DNA from: Amorphophallus konjac
Lineage: Eukaryota; Streptophyta; Magnoliopsida; Alismatales; Araceae
NCBI GenBank assembly: GCA_022559845.1
Contig: CM040123.1
Location: 318,475,933-318,539,932, forward strand
DNA: 64,000 nt
Reading direction: 5' to 3'
This document shows positions 22,694-32,946 of this stretch, one piece after another. The position numbers and the translations under genes are program-made. The notes below the pieces were generated by a model that was not told the DNA's origin, searched no databases, and worked only from the letters and a program-made list of their open reading frames with translations. Each line of letters starts with the position of its first letter. Position 1 is the stretch's first letter.

Positions 22694-23933
22694 GATCAAT
22701 GATTTACTCATTTAGGCTCTTTGTCATCTATTTACCTATCTTTTATTTTTAATTTGATTTATTTAAAAATCTTCCTTTTATCAGGGTCGCTACAGTTAAA
22801 TGATCACTAAAAGAGCAGTTGACATCAAACTTGAGCCTGTATTATGAATCCTAAACCAAGGTTGATCTGAGCATGTCAAACAAGCTTGATTCTTGTAAAG
22901 TCTTTTAATTCATAGGACTCATGGAAAGAAACCACAAAGATGAGGTAGGGAATACAAGCTCCATCAATTCACCATTTAAGCCATTCATAAATGCATGTTC
23001 AGTTCAGAACTTCCAAGTTCAGTCAATTCAGTCCGAAGCAAACTGAACTTCCACAGTCCAACGCAAGTTTACACATGTCGGTGCACATTTGAAGCAGGTT
23101 GATGCACATTCTGATAGGTCTATACACTTTATGAAAAACCTATAATCAGTAAGATTCAAAGAATCCATTTCCAAATGGAACATAACCAAACTACTTATGA
23201 GATGCAAGTTTAGTCCAAAAATTTGAAGTTCAGATTCAATCCAAGGTAGTCTAAAACCTTTTAGAAACATATGATTCCTTTACAAAACTAGCTCAGAATT
23301 TCATAGCCCACCATACAAAAGTAATGCTACACAATTTTCCATGAGCGTAATGAACACTTGAAAATCCATTTACGAAAAGTGAACATGTTCTCACCTCAAA
23401 AACCTCTTTTACCTCAAACACTCAATCATGGCTTTCATATATCCAGAATTCACCATGTTCAAACATGAACATATGGAGTTCATCAAACCTGCGAAAGTAT
23501 AGAAATTGTATGATCAAGAGAGCTTTACTAATTCAACAAAAGCTGAAATGGCAATGCATTTACACAATGCCATGCAACCAAATTCTCATACAATGTATAA
23601 ACCAGAAAAGCCATCCAAATGAGATATATACAAGGAGAACAAAGAGGGCCATGTCAACCCATGAACTATATACATGAAGCACATTCATTTCTTCAAGATA
23701 TGAACATCATGCAACTAAATGCAATACTTGAATCTCATTCAAGTCAAATAGGTCAATCCCCAAGTGAAGCAAATCACCACCCAAAATACCTCAAATGTCC
23801 CATGATAAATATGCAAGAGCCACATTCATGATACGCAGGAACCAAAGGACATTTTCCATAGAACTAACACACAATATTTTGTTATCATCAAAACCAATAC
23901 CAAAGACACAGAGGGAGCGCAGCGAACCCAACA

Positions 23934-26063
23934 ATCTCCCCCTTTTTGATGATGACAAAATATTGTGGCCACCTCAAAACTCTCTCCCCCTTTAGCATTA
24001 TCAAAAGTAGGGGACAAGAGGAACAAATGTGGAGTTTTCAAAAATGAATGAGACATAAATATAAATTCAATGGCGCACGAACCCAGCAATAGCCTACCAT
24101 GAACACCAAGCAAGAAAATGAATTTGATATGCAATATGCAAGATGTTTGAAATATGTGTAGATGCTCAATGTTTGAACTATATGCAGAATGTATGACTAA
24201 ACTAAACTATTTGCAAATGTTTTGCTGAAAGCACATTATTCTCTCCCTATTGTCATAAACAAAAACTGACTGACAATGGGATTATGTAACATGTTATTTA
24301 CATGTATAATCTAAAGATGCATCTAAGTGAAATGAAGCTTGATATGCATGAAAAAGGATCAGGCAAGCAAGCATTCAAGCACAGATAATAAGATATAAAA
24401 ACAAGCAAGTCCCTTAGGGATAGGTTTAAGGAAAAATGCAATCGATTTTGAGCATGATGTGCATGAACAATACTAAGAAGGGCGTGCTTACAAAAAGATG
24501 GTACTGCATAAACCATGAAAGATGACTGATTCAAGAAGTACATTTCACACAATCAAACCCGAAGTGCATATGTGAAAAATTGAGTAATGAGTTCCAAAGA
24601 TAATATGGATCATTAGAGATTCTAAGGAACACTAAAAAGAATCTATCCTCCATACACTTCCATACACAATGCTCGAGTATTGGCAGCTACGTATAACCAC
24701 CACCCCCCCTTTTTTTGTTTTTTTTATTTAAACACAAGAAGGTGACTAACCTTTTGACACGAGTTATACCCTTTGTCACATTTTTCGGTTACTCAGTTTC
24801 GTCACTTATCTTAATTGCGAATATTGTCACTTTTCGGCGCGAGTTGTATCCTTTATCTCAGGGGCACTTCCTGACTACTCGGTGCCAAATCTCACTTATT
24901 TTAATAGTGGATATGCTTCACTTTTCGATGCGAGTTTCCTCCTTTGTTTCAGGGAAGATTCCCGGCTACTCGGATCCACATTCCACTTATACGGATTTTT
25001 GGTGAGTCAAACAGCTTTTTCCTCACGAGACATGTGATTTTCATGTAGAGATTCAAGAGCCCTTATGAGTGTTTAGTAGAATAACTGAAATCCATATTGG
25101 ATTGAATCATTTATCTCAAAAAGAGCACATTGCGAGAGAGAGATTGTACTGAATGTAAGAGATGAATTAATCTAATCATTCTTATGTCTCCCCCTAAGTG
25201 AATGTACAGTCATGAGCAAAAACTCCCCCTTAATATGTGCCATGTAACAACCATGTCTAGATCAAAGCAACTTTATCTTGCAAGGGAAAAGGTCATAGGA
25301 TGTTTTCAAGGAAAGGGTGATATAATGTATATACACTCAAACATCCATCGAGGTAAAGTTTTCACACAAGTTGATTACCAGTACTTGGCTGAGAACGTAG
25401 GTCCGAAGATCACCATCAAGCATGGGGAAGGCTTCCAGTTGGATAAAATTCAACCTTCCACAATCGCCATTTGATATACCGGATAATCATGGCATTCAAG
25501 CACACACGTATGTCAAGTATCAATGTAAGTGTATGCATGTAAATTGAAGGATGATTGAAAATCATTCCTATCTACAAATATGCAAGGGTATGCATGATAT
25601 GAGCATGAAAATAAGTATGTAAACTGTGTATGCAAAACTGAATAGTTATTCACAAAATGTGAGCTAAGTATGAAAGACTTTATGTGCAGTCTAAAGTATT
25701 CAAAAATTGGATTGTTATTTGCAAGACGGAAAAGAGAGTGCGGATGAAAGACTCCATATGTTCAGTGTTAAATAGTTAAGAACTAAAATCATTCACATGA
25801 TGTGCAGTGAGAAGTGTTCAAGACAACTAATCATCAGAATCACCAAATCTCATTCCTTTAGTAATTGCCAAGGTCAACAAAATAAGAATGCAAATGTTTA
25901 AATGCGAACACTTTCCTTCAGACTCAAATTTTACATTTTCAGATTTTTCAAAATGAACCTAAGCAAAATGAATCTCAAATCCAAATCATTTTTCTTTCTC
26001 ACCCTGAGAGCCCTTTATTTATTATCATTCCTTGGCCTCAAGGTGCCCCTGTAAAATAGATTC
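23934..26063 (-). mobile_element. Non-coding 3' region of Sirevirus 1 with several PPT-like tracts
   Basis: Located between gag and the 3' LTR, where pol would normally be. Purine tracts on the minus strand appear as CTCCCCCTTTTT (23936-23947), CTCTCCCCCTTT (about 23983), TCTCCCCCTAA (about 25190) and ACTCCCCCTT (about 25221). Multiple polypurine tracts are a known Sirevirus trait. A 90-codon plus-strand frame at 25202 has no recognisable domain. Confidence 0.7.
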
Positions 26064-27787
26064 TCATTTTGAAGATTTGGGTACCCAAGCCATCTTGGGT
26101 CCCAATGAGTTAGTTCTAGCCTGAGCAAATGTATTCTTATATTTCCTAGAACACCAATCATCATCATATCTTATTGTGGCACAGTCATCCATTGAATGAC
26201 CATTCTTGCCACAATAAAAGTAATAAGAAGATTTTCTTTTCATGGAGCATTTTTTATCATTTTTCATTGTGAAACAATTTTTAAAAATAAGACCATGTAA
26301 TCCACAGTAGATGCAATGAATGTTGAGATTTTCCTTTGTGGGTTTCTTACAATTTTTAGAACCATCAACTGTATTCACTCTTGATTTCAATGCTTCATCA
26401 AACAACAATCATACATTTCATGGCCAAATTTCTCACAATAAAAGCATGAAACATTCATTCTTTTTCTAGATGCATGAACATGTTTAACAATTGAAGGTTC
26501 TGCATACATACAAGAATGATCATTGACATTTTTCTGTTTCTGATTTTCTTTATCACACAAATGTAAGGACTCATTCAAACTCATGATTTCATTTTCCAAA
26601 GATGAAATGTGCAATTCAGTACTAATTAATTCTTCCTCACATGACGTAATTTTCTCATTCAACAAAGAATTAATAGTTTTGTGACTTTCAATCTCTTGTT
26701 CAAGAATATGCAATTTATCACAATCATCATTAATCACACATTTCCCTTTTTCAAAATTTTTAAGACTTTTCAATCTACTTTCAAGCAAGGAAATTTGAAT
26801 TAACAAAGCACTATTTCCATTTTAGAGTTTTTCAAATGAATTTCCGTTCATGGAAGTGTGTTCAAATTCGTTCTTTTGAAAACTCATTTTTTCATAAGAC
26901 ATTGTATTCATAGTTTCATTGACGTTGACAAACTTAGACAAATCATTCTTCAGATTTCTCAACTCCTCTTCCAATTCAACAGTTTTATCATTCATGTTCT
27001 TAAAACTTTCTATCTCATGTCTTAGCTCTATTAGCCTTTCAGATTTGTCAACATTCAGAGTAGCTTTCCCTTTTTTAAGAAGGAACAATTTTTCAGATAT
27101 AGCAGTATTCAACTCCTTCATATTCTCATTATCTTTATCTATTTGTTGAAGTTTTGATATTTTAGCCATTAAGGTTTCATTTCTCAAGCATGAAATTGTT
27201 TCTTTGTAGCTATCAACCTCAAGCATGGAAGATTTATTTAATTCCTTAAACTCAGCACATTTTTCACATGAGAATTTATCAACACATGAGCTTTCAATTT
27301 TCTTTTTCAATTTTCTATTTTCAGATTTCACCATTTTATATTTTTTAAACAGTTCATCATAAGCATCCACCAATTCATCATAGCTAAGCTCATCTTTTTC
27401 ATCAGAATCGGAGTTTACCTTAGAGCTTTCCTCGCTTTGACGATTACTCTCGTTGTTTGCCAGGAGGCACTCACTATTCCAGCTTTCTTCTTGGGCTTCG
27501 CTCAGCCCATCCCATATCTCTTTAGCTGACCTACAATATGAGACAAAAGTAAATTGATTAGTGTCCACAGCAGCCTTAAAAGCATTCAAAACAAATAAAT
27601 TATCAGAATTCTTTTTCTTATCCTCATCGATCCACCTTGACTCATCTTTTGGTAGAACATGAGGACCATGAGTAATTAAGTTCATAAGCTTCAGATCAAT
27701 ACTAGAAATCCAAATACAAAGTTTTTCAATCCATGATATATAATCAAAACCATCAAAGACAGGAACCAAATTCACACAAGCCATCAT
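26064..27787 (-). pseudogene. Sirevirus-type Copia gag, broken and internally deleted
   Basis: Start ATG at 27785-27787, ~55 bp inside the PBS. The N-terminus (FDGFDYISWIEKLCIWISS, then DNLFVLNAFKAAVDTNQF and AKEIWDGL) is the DUF4219/UBN2-type Copia Gag. Directly after AKEIWDGLSEAQEE the frame passes to an acidic linker and a long coiled-coil-like region, so most of the usual UBN2 core appears to be deleted. Three CCHC-like knuckles follow: CFYCEKFGHEMYDC, CIYCGLHGLIFKNC and YFYCGKNGHSMDDC. The frame has one stop (26822-26824) and one frameshift (about 26390-26405). It ends with GPKMAWVPK, usual at the Sirevirus gag-protease border, but no protease follows. Confidence 0.85.
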
Positions 27788-27841
27788 GAAGTGATCTTTT
27801 CTCCTAGACCGTGAGGTTCGCTTAATAAAAATCAGAGACTG

Positions 27842-27854
27842 GGCTCTAATACCA
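27842..27854 (-). other. Primer-binding site of Sirevirus 1
   Basis: On the minus strand TGGTATTAGAGCC, two bases inside the 5' LTR. It differs at one position from the initiator methionine tRNA complement TGGTATCAGAGC. Confidence 0.88.
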
Positions 27855-27856
27855 AT

Positions 27857-30800
27857 TGTTGGCCCAGAATAGATGGCGGACAAGAAGGGGGGTTGAATTA
27901 TCCCCCAGTCGAGATGGTCAATTTTAAAAAACAACTTCACAATTAGCACAAGATTGAGGAAAATAATTAAACTAGGATAACTCAGTTCACTCAATCTTAC
28001 CGTCTCAAATAGCTTATGCAAAGAGCGATTAAGCTACAACCAAATACAAATAGCAGACGTAGCACTGTGTAGTGATGCAGTGAATAAAAATCTACAAATT
28101 GACCTGTGAACGGAGATGGAAGAAATGAACAATCGCACAAGTAAACCACAATGAACATGGAGATTTTTAGGTGGTTCGGGACCACGACGGGCTCCCAACC
28201 TCCACCCCTCACTGAACCTAGTGAGGCTTCACCAACACGTCACAAAAGTATCAACTATGGGGACGAGCCCCAACACCACACACGCTGCTTCCGCAGCAAT
28301 CCAAGCACACATGGCCTTGCCCCAAGACGCTTCCACCGCAGCACACACACACACACAAACTCGGGGATCTCACCCCGCAATAAAAATTCCACACAGAGAC
28401 GCAGCTCCGTCCACACACACAGTAATATTCCGAGTTCAGCAAAACAAAAGGATTTACAATATATGCTAGACAGATTATAACCCTAGGAGAGTATCATAAA
28501 GAAATGAATAAATGATGTAGAATGTTTCCCCTTAGTTCTCCAATAGCCATAAGAAGATCTTTCTTGAAGCTTAGGTTGGAGAGAGTTGAATCTGCAGGAT
28601 GTCGGAGCAGACGGTCTTCCTTCTTGAAGATCCAATGTATATTCCTTCAAATCCAAACTCTAATCGTACCTACAAGCACCAAGAACAGATGAATCGATAT
28701 GCTCATAACTATGTATTAGTTATAAGGGCATCACAAATAAATGGATAGAAGATATATAGTATTTCCCCTTTGAATATCCCATGAATCTCTTCGAACAAGA
28801 GGTAGGGTGCGCTGGAAGTCAATCTGCGGAGTGGAAGCCAACTGGTTTTGCAAGAACGCCCAAGCTGGAAGATTTGCGGAGTCAACGCGAGTAGGAATCA
28901 GATTGATAGGAACGACTCGTTGATGGGATCCTCCAGCAGATGTCCTTCCTCCTCCTTCGAAGTGCGACGCCCTCACCTTCCCTGCAAGTATAGAAAAAGA
29001 TTAGACCATGTTTTTTCTTGAGAATGGAAATCGTAGGCTACATATGCCCTAAAAAACAAGGCATAAAAAGACATGAAAGCCCATCTAAAACCCTCTCAAA
29101 ACAACACCCAACATGTGGAGAAACCCTAAGGGAAAGTGGGTAACTATCCAACCCAAAACGGACCAAGTAATGGGCAGTTCGAAATAAAAACCGAAAACAT
29201 GATCGGGATGCACCAGAAGAAGTGTCGACTCTCAGAGTCGACACTTTTTATACGGTGGTCTGTCCTGTTAAAAACAACCAGGACCACGAGGGAAGTATCG
29301 ACTCCTTGAGTCGACACTTCCATCATGCACGCAATAAAACAGTGCGCATCGTGAAGAGTGTCGACTCAAGGAGTTGACACTTTTTCACCTGCGTGCTGGA
29401 AACACGCAGACCAGTCTTAACCTATAAGTGTCGACTCCTTGAGTCGACATTTTTCCTGACAGTAGTGAAAACCAGTTAAAAACCCATTGGACCCCATTTG
29501 AAAAACTAATTTTTCCAAGTTAAATAACATGGTTAGAGGGTCTTAAAAACACCAAACAAACTTGGATTCCATTAAGGAATATAGGAAGCAAAATGATCAA
29601 AAAACAACCTCATGACAATTAAGAAGAGTATACATGAGACTCATGCAAACCCAATTTCTCTGAACTAGCAATGAGCATAACTGCAAGAATTCTATGCAAT
29701 GCTTACCAAAACTCCACAAGAACTGAGGGCTGATTTCAACCAGCATTGGAATAAATTGAAATGCATTCATGTATGGGAGTGATTCTCACATTACCAACCC
29801 ATCAAACCACAAGTTCTCAATCCATAATAAGTTCATGCATGGAAACTCCATTTACCAGCTGAATACTATCAAACCACTCATGAATACTAAGTCAGTCCAA
29901 AATTCAAAGTTCATTCCAATTAGACCTTACCCAACTTCCAACAACCAACAGAATTCAAAAGTCCAAATTCTTACCTTTGGCATTAACGCATACACTTGGA
30001 ATTTTATCCTTCCTGTCCTGATCCATGGATGGGAAGATCATGATAAGGAGTTAAATGATCACTAAAAGAGCAGTTGACATCAAACTTGGGCCTGTATTAT
30101 GAATCCTAAACTAAGACTGATCTGAGCATGTTAAACAAGCTTGATTCTTGTAAAGTCTTTTAATTCATAGGACTCATGGAAAGAAACCACAAAGATGAGG
30201 TAGGGAATACAAGTTCCATCAATTCACCATTTAAACCATTCATAAATGCATGTTTAGTTCAGAACTTCCAAGTTCAGTCAATTCAGTCCAAAGAAAACTG
30301 AACTTCCACAGTCCAATGCAAGTTTACACAAGTCAGTGCACATTTGAAGCAGGTCGATGCACATTCTGATAAGTCTATGCACATTGTGAAAAACCTATAA
30401 TCAGTAAGATTCAAAGAATCCATTTCTAAATAGAACTTAACCAAACTACTTATGAAATGCAAGTTCAGTCCAGAAATTCAAAGTTCAGATTCAATCCAAG
30501 GCAGTCTGAAACCTTTTAGAAACATATGATTCCTTTACAAAACTAGCTCAGAATTTCACAGCCCACTATACAAAAGTAATGCTACACAATTTTCCATGAG
30601 CGTAATGAACACTTGAAAATCCATTTACCAAAAGTGAACATGTTCTCACCTCAAAAACCTCATTTACCTCAAACACTCAATAATGGCTTTCATATATCCA
30701 GAATTTACCATGTTCAAACATGAACATATGGAGTTTATCAAGCCTGCGAAAGTATAGAAATTGTATGATCAAGAGAGCTTTACTAATTCAACAAAAGCTG

Positions 30801-31188
30801 AAATGGCAATGCATTTACACAATGCCATGCAACCAAATTCTCACACAATGTATAAACCAAAAAAGCCATCCAAATGAGATATATACAAGGAGAACAAAGA
30901 GGGCCATGTCAACCCATGAACTATATACATGAAGCACATTCATTTCTTCAAGATGTGAACATCATGCAACTTAATGCAATACTTGAATCTCATTCAAGTT
31001 AAATAGGTCAATCCCCAAGTGAAATAAATCACCACCTAAAATACCTCAAATGTCCCATGATAAATATGCAAGAGCCACATTCATGAGACGCAGGAACCAA
31101 AGGACATTTTCCACAAAACTAACACATAATATTTTGTTATCATCAAAACCAATACCAAAGACACAGAGGGAGCGCATCGAACCCAACA
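27857..31188 (-). mobile_element. 5' LTR of Sirevirus 1
   Basis: 3,332 bp, TGTTGGCCCAG to GAACCCAACA, uninterrupted, with the PBS on its inner side. It is the empty-site reference for solo LTR B. Confidence 0.92.
29219..29453 (+). repeat. Four GTCGAC palindromes in right Sirevirus LTR
   Basis: Counterparts of 19033-19265 at about 29219-29246, 29294-29320, 29357-29382 and 29426-29453. Arms match except for scattered transitions. Confidence 0.92.
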
Positions 31189-31193
31189 CTTAT

Positions 31194-32550
31194 GAAGCAG
31201 CATTAACATAGTCGGATCATGCATGGAGGGGCTGGGAACCTGGCTTCCCCCTTCCAACGGAATGTCCAAGGAGAGTATTGGTCCTTCATTGCCATATTTG
31301 GTGGTAACCACATTTGCAGTCACGGCTGTCGCGACCACCTCTGGACTCGTTTCGCCAATGAGGGTTTGTAACACCTCAGTTGCGGCCTTCTTTCATCTTG
31401 TGAGAGGACTTGGCCTCTCGGTGAGCTTATACATCTCGTCATGACCTACGGGCAAAGTCCCGTAGCGGCCGGCCACTCCAGCCACATTGCAGGTATATAC
31501 CTGAAATTGCCCACTTCTTCGTATCACCCTTCTGGCCGATTGACCAGGAAAGGTTAATCTATCAAACACCAAAACTCTCGGTGTGGTCTTCTCATAGAGG
31601 GGCGGCCCATAGCAATCTGACCCCGCATCTTCTATTTCTTCCGGGTTCACTTGTTGTTCTCGGCCTTCTTCTACAGCGTTCACAGCCTCAAGCAGTCGCT
31701 GCGTCTCCAAGGAGGTATTCCCAAGACCGTGAAAGTATCCCCGCACAGCCTGAGTGATGTCATCTTGCCTATCAGTGGGGCAGATCATAGGCGGTGGCAC
31801 CCTCACTTGTGCCGGAGGTTTGTAGGCGAGCCGCCCACGTCTGGCCATCCCACCATGATTTCTATCATGTAAACAAATATTCGCATGTCGAACGCAGGCC
31901 CAGAAAGTTGGCTTATGAGACGCCCAGACTAGCATCTCAGTCTTCTCTTCTTGTTTCTCTTTCTTTCTTTCAAACCTGTCAACCATGACAGGTCCTGGTT
32001 GAGTCAGAGCTGGGGCCCGAACCTACTTGGGCACCCAAATTTGCTTAAATCTGGTTGGCTTTGGGGCGAACTCTCCCCTTGGTTTGGACTCAGGACTGTC
32101 CACTTTGTTCTGGGACAGCGCTTGGAAGGAGTTGCGCATTGGCAGCATAGGGACTACCCTATCGGGTATTGCTTTGGCATGTCGGCCGTTCAGATATATT
32201 CGGACACCTCCAATTAGCACAGACTTCCCTGATACAGATAGCCGGCCTTGCAGCATATCGACATTCTTCCTCGCCGCCCTTTTCGCGGCCACTGTGCGCC
32301 CCTTGCTAGTGGAAGCGCGGGAATCGATGTGGTGGACGTAGCAGCCCACCACCTCAGCTCTCTTTGGTGCCTCTACAACATTGGAGGTTCCATGCTCCAT
32401 CTCTTGAGTGCCAAAGAGCTCCACGAATGCAACTCCTAGAAATTTGGGAAAGCCCACAACGGGAGGAAAATCGTCAAACTTGGTCGGCACTACCAGGGAA
32501 CCATGCTTAGCATGGCTGTCGATGACGAGAGGTCCAAAAGTGACTGCCAT
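31194..32550 (-). pseudogene. Ty3 gag region, N-terminal part (older host of Sirevirus 1)
   Basis: One minus-strand frame from the ATG at 32550 to the Sirevirus TSD, with in-frame stops at 32023-32025 (TAG) and 31393-31395 (TGA). It continues in phase into 17662-16680 when the Sirevirus and one TSD copy are left out. I recognise no domain in this N-terminal ~450-residue part. Visible traits are a basic stretch (RFERKKEKQEEK), a proline-rich PPAQVRVPPPMICPTDRQDD segment and a globular tail. It belongs with gag because of frame continuity with the capsid-like segment. It could include a separate upstream ORF product. Confidence 0.6.
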
Positions 32551-32944
32551 TGAAATTAACGGAATGTAACCTACAATTTCAAACTAAACAATTAGAATTT
32601 TAGGAAGAGGCCATAGGGCCCCTGATCCTAGCGAAGAGATGAAGGGAGGCTTGGTCCCACCGGGTGTGCCAGACTTGTGGACCCACATTTTTTATCTTAT
32701 TAATATTATTTTGTTTGTTTCATTTCAGTTTATTGGTGCGCAGGCGTGCCAATCACAAGGTGACGGTTTATTCGGATTACAAAGACTAAGGTGGCCTGAA
32801 GCCGCTAGTGCGCGCCGACTGACTAATCAGACGATAGTAGGTATCATGTCAGGACTGGAACCCGCCATGCCATAAAGGTCACGACGTTAATTACATCTCC
32901 CTAAAGGGGAGAAAACTCTTGATTAGTCGCCTGGAAGAGGGGGC
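32551..32944. other. Non-coding interval between Ty3 gag remnant and chromovirus LTR
   Basis: Probably the 5' leader of the minus-strand Ty3 remnant in part. On the plus strand it has a pyrimidine tract ending TTTCATTTCAG (near 32728) that resembles a 3' splice site. It ends with the purine tract GAAGAGGGGGCAG, which touches the LTR at 32947 as a PPT would. No gene is recognised. Confidence 0.4.
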
Positions 32945-32946
32945 AG

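Larger units (their letters stand above)
19868..22794 (+). mobile_element. Solo LTR B, TSD GTTAA, nested in Sirevirus LTR
   Basis: Begins TGGCACGCCCCGAGCGC and ends GGGTCGCTACA, 2,927 bp, with perfect duplications GTTAA at 19863-19867 and 22795-22799. The sister LTR gives the empty site: near 30052 GAGTTAAATGATCAC is uninterrupted. It contains no coding domain. It is related to LTR A through the start sequence and the CCATGGGC...CGGGCCC block, but it has different internal repeat motifs. Confidence 0.95.
17668..23933 (-). mobile_element. 3' LTR of Sirevirus 1 (contains solo LTR B)
   Basis: TGTTGGCCCAG to GAACCCAACA. Without the nested solo LTR and its extra TSD copy it is ~3,334 bp, nearly the same as the other LTR (3,332 bp). 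The two can be aligned along their length, including the four GTCGAC palindromes and the CA repeats near 18155. Confidence 0.9.
17663..31193 (-). mobile_element. Sirevirus-like Copia element 1, TSD CTTAT (gag kept, pol lost)
   Basis: The element occupies 17668-31188 and is flanked by perfect duplications CTTAT at 17663-17667 and 31189-31193. LTR termini on the plus strand are TGTTGG and CCAACA. On the minus strand the order is 5' LTR (27857-31188), PBS, gag, ~2.1 kb non-coding DNA, purine tract and 3' LTR (17668-23933). The motif next to the 3' LTR, CATCATCAAAAAGGGGGAG on the minus strand, is typical of Sireviruses. No protease, integrase or reverse transcriptase is present. It sits inside the gag of an older Ty3 element. 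Confidence 0.9.

Noticed and set aside
25202..25474. 90-codon plus-strand ORF
   Set aside because: Lies antisense in the non-coding region of Sirevirus 1; composition resembles neighbouring non-coding DNA and there are PPT-like tracts in it.
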